Source: Methanobrevibacter sp. (lineage in GTDB: Archaea; Methanobacteriota; Methanobacteria; Methanobacteriales; Methanobacteriaceae). Taken from it: DNA of 11,601 nucleotides. Positions 1-6,347 of the stretch are shown in pieces. Position numbers and translations under genes: made by a program. The notes beneath the pieces are model-generated. The model saw only the letters and a program-made list of their open reading frames with translations, was not told where the DNA came from and searched no databases. Position 1 is the stretch's first letter. Every line of letters starts with the position of its first letter. The stretch lies in assembly GCA_009777005.1 (NCBI GenBank), contig WRMT01000070.1, positions 1 to 11,601 of the forward strand. Reading direction: 5' to 3'.

Positions 1-76
1 ATAAAAAGGAATTTAATAAAATTATTATCATTTTATAAAATTATTATTTTAACAAAAATTAAAGTTTTTATATAAT

Positions 77-96
77 AATTTCACTATCATGAAATT
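77..96 (-). terminator. Small hairpin downstream of the ATPase gene, possible terminator
   Basis: A 7-bp perfect inverted repeat (AATTTCA / TGAAATT) encloses a 6-nt loop about 47 bp beyond the ATPase stop codon. On the minus strand it is followed by AT-rich sequence with short T runs. This fits a 3' end signal, but archaeal termination usually depends on U-tracts rather than hairpins, so the role is uncertain. The rest of positions 1-142 is AT-rich spacer in which I see no gene. Confidence 0.25.
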
Positions 97-142
97 TTGA
101 ATATAGACAACTTAAATCAAATGAAAATGGAATTTTATTAAG

Positions 143-1357
143 TTATATAATGTCTTTGCTTAAAAAATCAATCAGGTTAATATGTTTTATGCCCTGGCGA
201 GACATGTCAAATTCATCCATTGTTATTATATATTTTGGATAATTATTTTGAATCCTAAGTAGTGGCTCAAATTCTCGATTTATAGTACTTTCTTCAGCTA
301 AAATATATGAAACTTGAATATAAATAATAATATCTGGCTTTTTACAAACAAAATCAACTTCTTTTTCTCTAAATTTACCTACTGTTATATTATATCCTCT
401 TCGAAGTAATTCAATATAAACAATATTTTCAAGAACTTGACCAATATCCCTCTGGTTATTTCCATAAATAGATTCTCTAAATCCTAAATCAACCAAATAA
501 AATTTCTCACTATGATTTAAAATTTTTTTTCCTATTAAATCTTCTCTTTTAACTTTATTAATTAGACAAGCTTCTTCTATATAGGATAAATAGTTATATA
601 TTGTATTAACTGATACATTAATATTATCTTTTTTTAGATATTTAACAATACTATTTGCAGAAAATAGTTGTCCCACATTAGCCATTATAAATTGAAGTAT
701 TCTATATAGTAAGTCTATATTTCTAATTTCATTTCTTTTGACAACATCTTTAAAAATTATTGAATTATATAAATCAGTTAAATATTGAATCTTTTCAAAA
801 TCTTTAAATTTCAATGTTAAAGGCATTCCACCGAATTTAAGATATTCTTCAAATAGTCCTTTTTTATAAGAGTTTTTATATTTTGAAGTTTGATTAGAGT
901 TTTTATATTCTAAAAATTCTAAAAATGAAAAAGGATAAATTTTTATTTCAACAAAACGTCCTGTTAAATAAGTAGCTAGTTCCCCTGAAAGAAGTTTAGC
1001 ATTTGATCCTGTAATATAAATATCATATTTTCCTTCTGCTAAATAGGAATTAATAAGTTTTTCCCAGTTTTCAACTTCTTGTATTTCATCAAAAAATAAG
1101 TAATTTTTCTCTGATTTATTTTTGACTAAATTATCAATCAACTTATCTAATTGGCTAATGTTTTTTATATTAAAATATTCTTTTAACTCAAAATTTATTA
1201 AAATTATATTTTCTTCTTTTATTCCCTCCTTTTTTAGCTCTGAAATCATCTGTTTCAAGATTGTTGATTTACCACACCGTCTAATTCCACTTATAACCTT
1301 AATAATATTTTTATTTACATATGGTTTGATTTTTCTTAGATATATTTTTCTTTTAAT
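143..1357 (-). CDS. AAA-family ATPase with C-terminal DUF4143-type domain; no canonical start codon
   Basis: Predicted cytoplasmic P-loop ATPase of the AAA_14/DUF4143 group, common as orphan genes in anaerobic archaea and bacteria; its cellular role is unknown. Counting from an ATT codon at 1357-1355, the protein is 404 residues: Walker A GIRRCGKS at about 24-31, Walker B YLFFDEIQ at about 86-93, a sensor-like ITGSNAKLLSGE near 115-126, then TGRFVEIKIYPFSFLEF typical of the family. The C-terminal part (about 200-404) has the nuclease-like EVDFVCKK...YIQVSY pattern often seen in DUF4143 proteins. An automatic call from the first TTG (1258) would remove the Walker A motif and must be wrong. Upstream of that TTG the frame is open to a TAA at about 1374-1376 but contains no ATG, GTG or TTG. 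A strong ribosome binding site precedes it, so either ATT (or TTA) initiates or the start has been lost. Family assignment is confident; functionality is not. Confidence 0.82.
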   Translation of the reverse strand: MKRKIYLRKIKPYVNKNIIKVISGIRRCGKSTILKQMISELKKEGIKEENIILINFELKEYFNIKNISQLDKLIDNLVKNKSEKNYLFFDEIQEVENWEKLINSYLAEGKYDIYITGSNAKLLSGELATYLTGRFVEIKIYPFSFLEFLEYKNSNQTSKYKNSYKKGLFEEYLKFGGMPLTLKFKDFEKIQYLTDLYNSIIFKDVVKRNEIRNIDLLYRILQFIMANVGQLFSANSIVKYLKKDNINVSVNTIYNYLSYIEEACLINKVKREDLIGKKILNHSEKFYLVDLGFRESIYGNNQRDIGQVLENIVYIELLRRGYNITVGKFREKEVDFVCKKPDIIIYIQVSYILAEESTINREFEPLLRIQNNYPKYIITMDEFDMSRQGIKHINLIDFLSKDII

Positions 1358-1365
1358 TAAATTAA

Positions 1366-1374
1366 CACCTCCTT
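1366..1374 (-). promoter_or_regulatory. Ribosome binding site AAGGAGGTG ahead of the start-less ATPase
   Basis: The minus strand reads AAGGAGGTG, a near-perfect Shine-Dalgarno sequence. It is followed after 8 nt by ATT AAA AGA, the expected N-terminus of this ATPase family. The GTG within it is out of frame and meets a TAA after two codons. The site shows that translation once began here, and it sets the gene's 5' boundary at about 1357-1360. Confidence 0.6.
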
Positions 1375-1408
1375 AAATTAATGATTTCTTTCATTATACT
1401 AATAAAAT

Positions 1409-1518
1409 TTTAAAAAAAATCAAAATATTTCAATATAATTAAAAAACTTTAAAAAAAATCAAAATATTTCAATATAATTAAAAAACTTTAAAAAAAATCA
1501 AAATATTTCAATATAATG
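1409..1518. repeat. 39-bp direct tandem repeat, about 2.8 copies
   Basis: Three head-to-tail copies start at 1409, 1448 and 1487. The shared core TCAAAATATTTCAATATAAT begins at 1420, 1459 and 1498, giving an exact 39-bp period. The first two copies are virtually identical, and the third ends early, diverging after ATATAAT. The array lies 35 bp upstream of the ATPase ribosome binding site and so probably overlaps that gene's promoter. On the other side it faces the plus-strand pseudogene pair. The near identity of the copies suggests recent slippage or duplication. Confidence 0.9.
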
Positions 1519-1638
1519 AAAAAGTTAAGATATATTATAATCATTATATTATTTAAATATTATGATCGGGGATTGAAAAATTGTCAGTGAAAACATAATG
1601 CAAACCGTTATTGCATGGTTTAAAAAAGAATCCTATAA

Positions 1639-1965
1639 CAATATTCTCTTTTTTCATCTAACGTTCAAAAAAAATATTTTATATTATGTAGTTTGACGTG
1701 TGAAGATGTTTTTGCTTCTGAAAAAATCACAATCCATGACACAAATATAATAATGTACAGTAGCTAAAGAGGATGGGCAATAGTGATAATTCCTGACAAT
1801 GTAAGAATTTATAATCATCATGGATTTATTCATATACACTTCACTTTAAAGGGAAAAAACATGAAATTAAAGAAAAAAACATGGATAGGTTAAAATATAA
1901 TAGTGAAAAATATAACAAAAAACAAGGAATTAGATTTAAATGAATTAAAAGAGGAATTATTATGA
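1639..1965 (+). pseudogene. Relic of a small protein gene, upstream partner of the wHTH pseudogene
   Basis: One plus-strand frame stays protein-like from about 1639 to the TGA at 1963-1965. Readable pieces are KITIHDTNIIMYSS, RGWAIVIPDNVRIYNHHGF, IHIHFTLKGKNMKLK and NITKNKELDLNELKEELL. It is interrupted by in-frame TAA codons at 1765-1767 and 1891-1893, and no convincing start remains. The end overlaps the next reading frame by ATGA (1962-1965), the coupling usual for two-gene operons such as toxin-antitoxin pairs. I do not recognise the family. A toxin-like partner role is only suggested by position beside an antitoxin-like wHTH gene. It could also be a degraded orphan of unrelated function. 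Confidence 0.42.
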
Positions 1966-2394
1966 TGAAAATTACATTAATCAAAAATATGAGTGGAAAA
2001 TAGTTAATAAAGAATTTGAAGATATTTATGGATCAATGGAAAGATTAAAAAGAATATTTAAAAAAGATTCCGAGAATATGAGACTATGCACAGATCTTGA
2101 TGAATGGGAATATTTCATTAAACATCCAAATGAAAATGTTCAAAAAAAAAAAAAAACATATAAAATTCACAGAAGACCTTAACTTAGGAAAACTCGAATT
2201 AAAATTATTAAGTATGATAAAAAGTGAAAACCCTAAATCTATTAGAGATTTAGCCTTGAAAGCTGAAAAAGACCCAACAATGTAGAAATAAAATTAATCA
2301 CTTAGCTGAAGAAGGACTGATTAGCTTTGAAAATGGATTAAAAAATAGTAAAAAACCAGTTTTAAATTATGATAAAATCGAAATTGCAATATAA
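1962..2394 (+). pseudogene. Frameshifted winged-helix regulator or antitoxin-like gene (HVO_A0114-like)
   Basis: The remnant begins ATGATGAAAATTACATTA after a GAGG ribosome binding site (1951-1954), then needs at least three frame changes to be read through. The second frame gives YEWKIVNKEFEDIYGS, MERLKRIFKKDSENM and DEWEYFIKHPNENVQ up to a run of 15 A (2142-2156). After that tract the frame shifts to TEDLNLGKLELKLLSMIK and NPKSIRDLALKAEKDPTM, stopping at TAG 2283-2285. A further shift restores RNKINHLAEEGLISFENG and KKPVLNYDKIEIAI before TAA at 2392-2394. The last two segments match the winged-helix layout of archaeal HVO_A0114-type proteins, including the characteristic C-terminal KKP..NYD.IEI. 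The original product was presumably a DNA-binding protein of about 140 residues. The family call rests on recognition by eye. Confidence 0.58.
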
Positions 2395-2403
2395 AAATTA
2401 TTA

Positions 2404-2536
2404 TATAGTATTCGACAAAACTTTTGAAAATGTCAATCTGGATTAATTTATCAAAATTTATTTAATAAAATATGATTTAAGAGTTTTAAACAAGTTAAAA
2501 AATATCATTCTTTTAAATCAAATGTCGAGTACTATA
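2404..2536. repeat. Short element bounded by 14-bp imperfect inverted repeats (MITE or IS scar candidate)
   Basis: TATAGTATTCGACA at 2404-2417 is matched in inverted orientation by TGTCGAGTACTATA at 2523-2536, 13 of 14 positions complementary. The 105 bp between the arms are AT-rich and have no convincing gene. The left arm lies 9 bp after the stop of the wHTH pseudogene and the right arm 39 bp beyond the vorA stop codon. No clear target-site duplication flanks the arms. This may be a miniature transposable element, the collapsed ends of an insertion sequence, or a long-range palindrome arising by chance. Confidence 0.45.
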
Positions 2537-2546
2537 ATCCTCAAGT

Positions 2547-2572
2547 AAAAATATTATTTAAAAGGAAAAGGA
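2547..2572 (-). terminator. U-rich tract after vorA, possible archaeal terminator
   Basis: Immediately downstream of the vorA stop the minus strand reads through TCCTTTTCCTTTT and then ATATTTTTAC. Clustered U-rich tracts of this kind are the usual archaeal transcription termination signal. No stable hairpin accompanies it. The assignment rests on position and composition only. Confidence 0.35.
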
Positions 2573-2575
2573 TAA

Positions 2576-4054
2576 TTAAGAATTATCTCTCATCCATTTT
2601 GCTCCAGCTTCTAAAACTTCAATATTTATGTCTATTAACTTTGGTTTAGAGGCAAAAATTTCTCTAATTCCTTCACAATATGCATCTTTGGAGAGAATAT
2701 TCATATTTTTACCTATCTCCATTAAAACTCCAAGAATAGCTGTATTCATAGCTTTAGGATTACCACAAGAAGTAGCTATATCCACTGCTGGAACTGAAAC
2801 AACTCTTATTTTTCTATCAGTTTTATATTCTCCTGCACGGGAATCATGGATTAATAGTCCTTTTTCTTTAACTTCCCCATGGAATTTTTCTAAAGCGGGT
2901 TTATTCAAAGCTATTAACACATCACATTCATTAACAACAGGAGATCCAATGGTGTCTCCAGCTATTACAACAGAACAATTTGAAGTTCCTCCTCTTTGTT
3001 CAGGTCCATAGCTAGGATACCATGAAACATGCCTACCTTCACTGCATGCTGCTTCTGCTAATGTAAGTCCTGCACTTAATACTCCTTGACCACCGAATCC
3101 AGCTATTTTTACATTTACATTTTCAAAATCTGACTCTGTTTTTATTTCAACAGGATTTTTTCTATCAATTTTAAATATTTTATCTAAACTTTCTATTGAA
3201 AAATCGCTTTCTTCTCTTATAAGTGGTTGTTTTTCTTTTGATTTATCTCTAAATCTTTTTACAGGAAATTCTTTCTCCATACGATTTTTAATAAATTCTT
3301 CAACACCTTCTGCATCTTGTCTTAAATTAGTTGGACAAGGTGCGAGAACTTCAATAAAAGAATAACCTTTCCTCTCTTTTTGAACTTTCAAAGCTTTTTT
3401 AATAGCTATTTTAGCTTTTCTAATTGATTTTGAATTAGCTAATGAAACTCTTTCAATAAAAACTGGTGCCTCTAGATTGTCAAGGAGTTCACATATATGC
3501 ATTGGATATCCAGTGGAATTCGGATCTCTTCCACCTTGTGAAGTTATGGTTACCTCACCAATTAAAGTGGTAGGAGCCATTTGCCCACCAGTCATTCCAT
3601 AAATTGTATTGTTTACAAAAAAAACAGCTATTTTTTCACCACGATTAGCTGCTTGTATAGTTTCATTTAAACCAATAGAAGCTAAATCTCCATCTCCTTG
3701 ATATGACATGACAATTGCATCATTTTCAGCTCTGGATATTCCAGTTCCAACAGCAGGTGCTCTTCCATGAGCTGTTTGAACATTTCCACAATTGAAATAA
3801 TAATATGCAAAAACTGCACAACCTACAGGAGAAATCATTACAGATCTTTCTTGAATATCTAAATCATCCATAGCTTCTCCTATTAATTTATGGAGAATCC
3901 CATGACCACAGCCAGCACAGTAATGAGTTACTTTAGGAAAATTTCCTTTTCGAGTAAAACAGTCATTTATTGAATTGGGTTTTTTAATTATTTTTGTTTC
4001 AAATTCTTCTAAGTCAAAATCAGATTTTATATTTATCTTCTCTTTGTTTTTCAT
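2576..4054 (-). CDS. vorA: 2-oxoisovalerate:ferredoxin oxidoreductase, fused TPP-binding (beta) and gamma subunit
   Basis: Catalytic subunit of VOR, which interconverts branched-chain 2-oxoacids plus CoA with acyl-CoA, CO2 and reduced ferredoxin in the cytoplasm. The N-terminal half (about 40-260) is the TPP/FeS domain: HYCAGCGHG at 44-52, a thiamine diphosphate motif starting GDGD at 120-123 and ending NN at 148-149, and [13 protein letters not shown] after it. From about 315 a gamma domain follows, with [14 protein letters not shown] and [20 protein letters not shown], ending in NTAILGVL and EAGAKWMRD. In most oxidoreductases of this superfamily these are separate proteins; a fusion of this kind is what I recall for the three-subunit VOR of Methanothermobacter. 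At 492 residues it is full length for the fusion. The ATG at 4054 has an AGGAGGT site (4061-4067) overlapping the vorB stop codon, so the two genes are translationally coupled. The exact substrate (valine-, leucine- or isoleucine-derived oxoacid) is inferred from family. Confidence 0.9.
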   Translation of the reverse strand: MKNKEKINIKSDFDLEEFETKIIKKPNSINDCFTRKGNFPKVTHYCAGCGHGILHKLIGEAMDDLDIQERSVMISPVGCAVFAYYYFNCGNVQTAHGRAPAVGTGISRAENDAIVMSYQGDGDLASIGLNETIQAANRGEKIAVFFVNNTIYGMTGGQMAPTTLIGEVTITSQGGRDPNSTGYPMHICELLDNLEAPVFIERVSLANSKSIRKAKIAIKKALKVQKERKGYSFIEVLAPCPTNLRQDAEGVEEFIKNRMEKEFPVKRFRDKSKEKQPLIREESDFSIESLDKIFKIDRKNPVEIKTESDFENVNVKIAGFGGQGVLSAGLTLAEAACSEGRHVSWYPSYGPEQRGGTSNCSVVIAGDTIGSPVVNECDVLIALNKPALEKFHGEVKEKGLLIHDSRAGEYKTDRKIRVVSVPAVDIATSCGNPKAMNTAILGVLMEIGKNMNILSKDAYCEGIREIFASKPKLIDINIEVLEAGAKWMRDNS

Positions 4055-4065
4055 TTTTCCACCTC

Positions 4066-5292
4066 CTAATCAATTATTCGATGATTTAAGTTATTTTCAT
4101 TATTTATTTCATCTTTATACTCATTATCAATGTAAGGTTCATTTAATTCTTTATCATTATCTGCATTATTATTACTATTATTAGCATTAGTATAATTTTT
4201 ATTATTAGAAAGTTCTGATTTACATTCTTCACATTCAAGTAGCTCATAAATCTTTTCTAAAATTTCATTAACTTCTATAAGATTTCCACCCATTCTATTA
4301 ACCAAATGAATATCTTCACGTTTAGTTGACATTTTAATATCTTCTAACATTTGACCATTACTCATTTCTACAGATATGAATTCACAGCCTTTTTTAGATA
4401 GTTTGGAAATTCTTTCTTTTGGAAATGGAAACAATGATATTGGTCGTAGTAATCCTACTTTAAATCCTTTTTCTCTTGCAATATCAACTGCAGTTCTAGA
4501 TAGTCTACTACTGATTCCATAAGATACAAGAATTAATTCTGCATCTTCAAAATCATCTCCTTCAATATAATATTCTTGGAAATCTACTTCTTGCTTTTCT
4601 ATTTCCTTATATTTTACTTGAAGGTATTCGTTAAATTCTTCTAACTTGTCAAAATCTAAAAATATTGAGGTGACAAGGTTTTCCATAGTTTCTTTACTAC
4701 CACGAACTGCCCAATTCTCATCAGGATAATGTTCAATAGCTATTTCTGGAAATTCAAGTGGTTCAGCCATTTGTCCTAAAACTCCATCAGCTAAAAGTAC
4801 AACAGGACTTCGATATTTATCAGCTAATGCAAATGCTTTCATGGTTAAATCACACATTTCTTGAACACTGTTAGGAGCTAAAACTATAGTTTTATAGTTT
4901 CCATGACCTCCTCCTTTAGTAATCTGACTATAATCTGCTTGTTCTGGACCAATGTTTCCAAGTCCAGGACCTGCTCTCATAATATCTACAATAACAGATG
5001 GAAGTTCTGCACCAGCTAAAAATGTTATCCCTTCTTGTTTTAAGCTAATTCCAGGACCAGAAGAAGCAGTTAAAACTCTATGTCCTGTTGATGCTCCTCC
5101 ATAGACCATGTTAATAGCTGCTTCTTCACTTTCGGCCTGAACAAACTTTCTTCCAACCATTGGAAAATATTTAGATGCTTCATGAAGAATTTCATTTGCT
5201 GGAGTTATTGGGTAGCCAAAAAAACAATCACAACCAGCATACATTGCTCCAATGATAACTGCAGTATTTCCTTTAATCATTTGACTAGCCAT
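4066..5292 (-). CDS. vorB: 2-oxoisovalerate:ferredoxin oxidoreductase, alpha (pyrimidine-binding) subunit, with Asn-rich tail
   Basis: Alpha subunit of VOR, carrying the pyrimidine-side TPP fold and transketolase C-like region. Counting from MASQ it has 408 residues: [20 protein letters not shown] and PITP (residues 8-31), the conserved [19 protein letters not shown] (52-70), [13 protein letters not shown] (76-88) and [16 protein letters not shown] (105-120), then a C-terminal domain with [14 protein letters not shown] and [10 protein letters not shown]. The open frame extends to an ATG at 5310, but a ribosome binding site (5299-5305) lies between that codon and the ATG at 5292, so the latter is the true start. 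The last 55 residues (354-408) are an unusual tail: CEEC, then a low-complexity stretch in which 17 of 55 residues are Asn. The gene starts 1 nt after the vorC stop and is followed by vorA with coupled translation. Confidence 0.9.
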   Translation of the reverse strand: MASQMIKGNTAVIIGAMYAGCDCFFGYPITPANEILHEASKYFPMVGRKFVQAESEEAAINMVYGGASTGHRVLTASSGPGISLKQEGITFLAGAELPSVIVDIMRAGPGLGNIGPEQADYSQITKGGGHGNYKTIVLAPNSVQEMCDLTMKAFALADKYRSPVVLLADGVLGQMAEPLEFPEIAIEHYPDENWAVRGSKETMENLVTSIFLDFDKLEEFNEYLQVKYKEIEKQEVDFQEYYIEGDDFEDAELILVSYGISSRLSRTAVDIAREKGFKVGLLRPISLFPFPKERISKLSKKGCEFISVEMSNGQMLEDIKMSTKREDIHLVNRMGGNLIEVNEILEKIYELLECEECKSELSNNKNYTNANNSNNNADNDKELNEPYIDNEYKDEINNENNLNHRIID

Positions 5293-5293
5293 T

Positions 5294-5575
5294 TTATTCC
5301 TCCTTTTCATTTATATCATTTTTAATTTTATTTTTTACTTTCCTTCTTGGAATATGAATTTCAATAGCTAATGGTTCTGGACAAGTATAATAACAATTTC
5401 CACATCCAATACATCCTTCTCCCTTGTATTTCACATAGTTATATCCACTATCATTAAGTTCATCACTTATTTCAAGAGCATTATTTTTACATGTAATAAT
5501 ACATCTATCACAGGATTTACATTCATTTTTATGAATAATTGGAAAAGGTCGTGGTTTTGATTTAGACGTTGTCAT
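5294..5575 (-). CDS. vorC: 2-oxoisovalerate:ferredoxin oxidoreductase, delta-type 2[4Fe-4S] ferredoxin subunit
   Basis: Small iron-sulfur subunit that passes electrons between the VOR active site and soluble ferredoxin. Starting at the ATG at 5575 it is 93 residues, beginning [20 protein letters not shown]. Two classical cluster motifs are visible: C19-C22-C25-C29 ([11 protein letters not shown]) and C55-C58-C61-C65 ([12 protein letters not shown]), so it should bind two [4Fe-4S] clusters. A Lys/Glu-rich tail follows. The frame is open upstream to about 5710, but that extension (LFKKTIEEDK and before) is AT-rich, Ile/Asn/Lys/Tyr-heavy and overlaps the presumed promoter, so I reject it. The ribosome binding site before 5575 is weak (AGAAGAAGAT). 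It is the first gene of the vorCBA operon, and the vorB start lies 1 nt past its stop codon. Family assignment is firm; the start codon is less certain. Confidence 0.87.
   Translation of the reverse strand: MTTSKSKPRPFPIIHKNECKSCDRCIITCKNNALEISDELNDSGYNYVKYKGEGCIGCGNCYYTCPEPLAIEIHIPRRKVKNKIKNDINEKEE
5299..5305 (-). promoter_or_regulatory. Ribosome binding site AAGGAGG that fixes the vorB start
   Basis: The minus strand reads AAGGAGG, then 6 nt, then ATG at 5292. The site lies inside the last codons of vorC and downstream of the alternative ATG at 5310, so it excludes that upstream start and shows vorC-vorB translational coupling. Confidence 0.75.
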
Positions 5576-5618
5576 TTTATCTTCTTCTATGGTTTTTTTA
5601 AATAATAATTGGTAATTG

Positions 5619-5633
5619 TATATAATATAAATT
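5619..5633 (-). promoter_or_regulatory. TATA-like box upstream of vorC
   Basis: The minus strand contains AATTTATATTATATA, 44-58 nt before the vorC ATG, preceded by an A-rich stretch that could serve as the TFB recognition element. Transcription would then start about 20-25 nt before the ATG. A second candidate (GACTATATTTAAT) lies near 5650-5662. In sequence this AT-rich, TATA boxes can arise by chance. Confidence 0.4.
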
Positions 5634-5712
5634 GTTATAATTTTTTTATTAAATATAGTCCTGAAAAAAGTTTTTAAGTATTGATAATTTTTAAAATTCT
5701 TCATCTTCATTA

Positions 5713-6204
5713 ATTTAAAGAAACATAATCATAAAAATTATTAAAATAAAGAAACTATAATCTTTAAAATTATTAAATTATTCACTCTCATTAAATTAAA
5801 GAAACATAATCATAAAAAATATTAAATTATTCACTCTCATTAAAATAAAGAAACACAATCATAAAAAATATTTTATTCTTAAATCTAATTAAATTAAAGA
5901 AACACAATCATAAAAAATATTAAATTATTCACTCTCATTAAAATAAAGAAACATAAACAAAAAAATATTTTATTCTTAAATCTAATTAAATTAAAGAAAC
6001 ATAATCATAAAAAATATTAAATTATTCACTCTCATTAAATTAAAGAAACATAATCATAAAAAATATTAAATTATTCACTCTCATTAAATTAAAGAAACAT
6101 AATCATGAAAAATATTTTATTCTAAATCTCATTAAATTAAAGAAACATAATTATTAAAATTATTAAATTATTCACTCTCATTAATTAAAGAAACATAATC
6201 ATTT
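5713..6204. repeat. 49-bp tandem repeat array, about 10 units of two interspersed types
   Basis: The word AAAGAAAC recurs at 5717, 5748, 5798, 5847, 5896, 5945, 5993, 6042, 6091, 6139 and 6187, so the period is 48-50 bp except for a truncated first unit. Each unit starts TTAAAGAAACATAATCAT or a near variant. Two second halves occur: type A contains ATTATTCACTCTCATTAA and type B contains TATTTTATTCTTAAATCTAA or a near variant. From left to right the complete units run A A B A B A A B A. Units of the same type are nearly identical, which excludes a CRISPR array because there are no unique spacers. The array fills the spacer between the second acyl-CoA synthetase and vorC, ending about 80 bp upstream of the vor TATA box. 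Confidence 0.93.
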
Positions 6205-6238
6205 ATCTTTGATTTTTTTAATTTTTTATTAGGGAGTT

Positions 6239-6330
6239 GCACAATTTTATTTTGATGAACAAAATTTAATATATCTAATTTTTTTTAAAAATTTTAATTT
6301 TATATTTATATATATGTTGAATAATTGTGC
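6239..6330. repeat. Inverted repeat GCACAATT...AATTGTGC enclosing 76 bp
   Basis: GCACAATT (6239-6246) and AATTGTGC (6323-6330) are perfectly complementary 8-mers, and the similarity continues inward weakly. The right arm lies 18 bp after the acyl-CoA synthetase stop codon (6348). Inside is a smaller hairpin, ATTTTG (6249-6254) with CAAAAT (6260-6265). No gene lies between the arms. It may be a small mobile-element relic or an mRNA 3'-end structure for the synthetase transcript. Confidence 0.42.
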
Positions 6331-6347
6331 CATGGTCTTTTATTAAG

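Noticed and set aside
143..1258. ATPase starting at the TTG at 1258 (371 residues)
   Set aside because: This would delete the Walker A motif GIRRCGKS, which is present in the same frame just upstream together with a strong ribosome binding site.
1598..1621. Overlapping inverted repeats ATGCAA/TTGCAT and AAACC/GGTTT as an RNA gene or operator
   Set aside because: Stems are short and mutually exclusive, with no tRNA or box C/D features and no intact gene to regulate.
2097..2285. Independent 62-residue plus-strand gene
   Set aside because: Its first third is an out-of-frame reading through the A15 tract. Only the part after 2157 is protein-like, and it is the middle segment of the frameshifted wHTH pseudogene.
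2628..3011. Plus-strand 127-residue frame within vorA
   Set aside because: Antisense shadow of a strongly supported gene, with no domain or ribosome binding site. The other antisense frames (1122-1376, 3975-4184, 7834-8097, 10476-10781, 11032-11226) were rejected for the same reason.
5576..5710. N-terminal extension of vorC to a 138-residue protein
   Set aside because: The added 45 residues are AT-driven Lys/Asn/Ile/Tyr-rich sequence overlapping TATA-like elements and the edge of the tandem array. The conserved ferredoxin begins at [12 protein letters not shown].
5713..6204. CRISPR array
   Set aside because: The period is regular, but whole units are near-identical with no unique spacers between conserved repeats, and no cas genes are nearby.
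5713..6204. Repeated 14-codon mini-ORF (MRVNNLIFFMIMFL) on the minus strand of several type A units
   Set aside because: No ribosome binding site precedes it, it is lost in several units, and such short AT-rich frames arise easily by chance.
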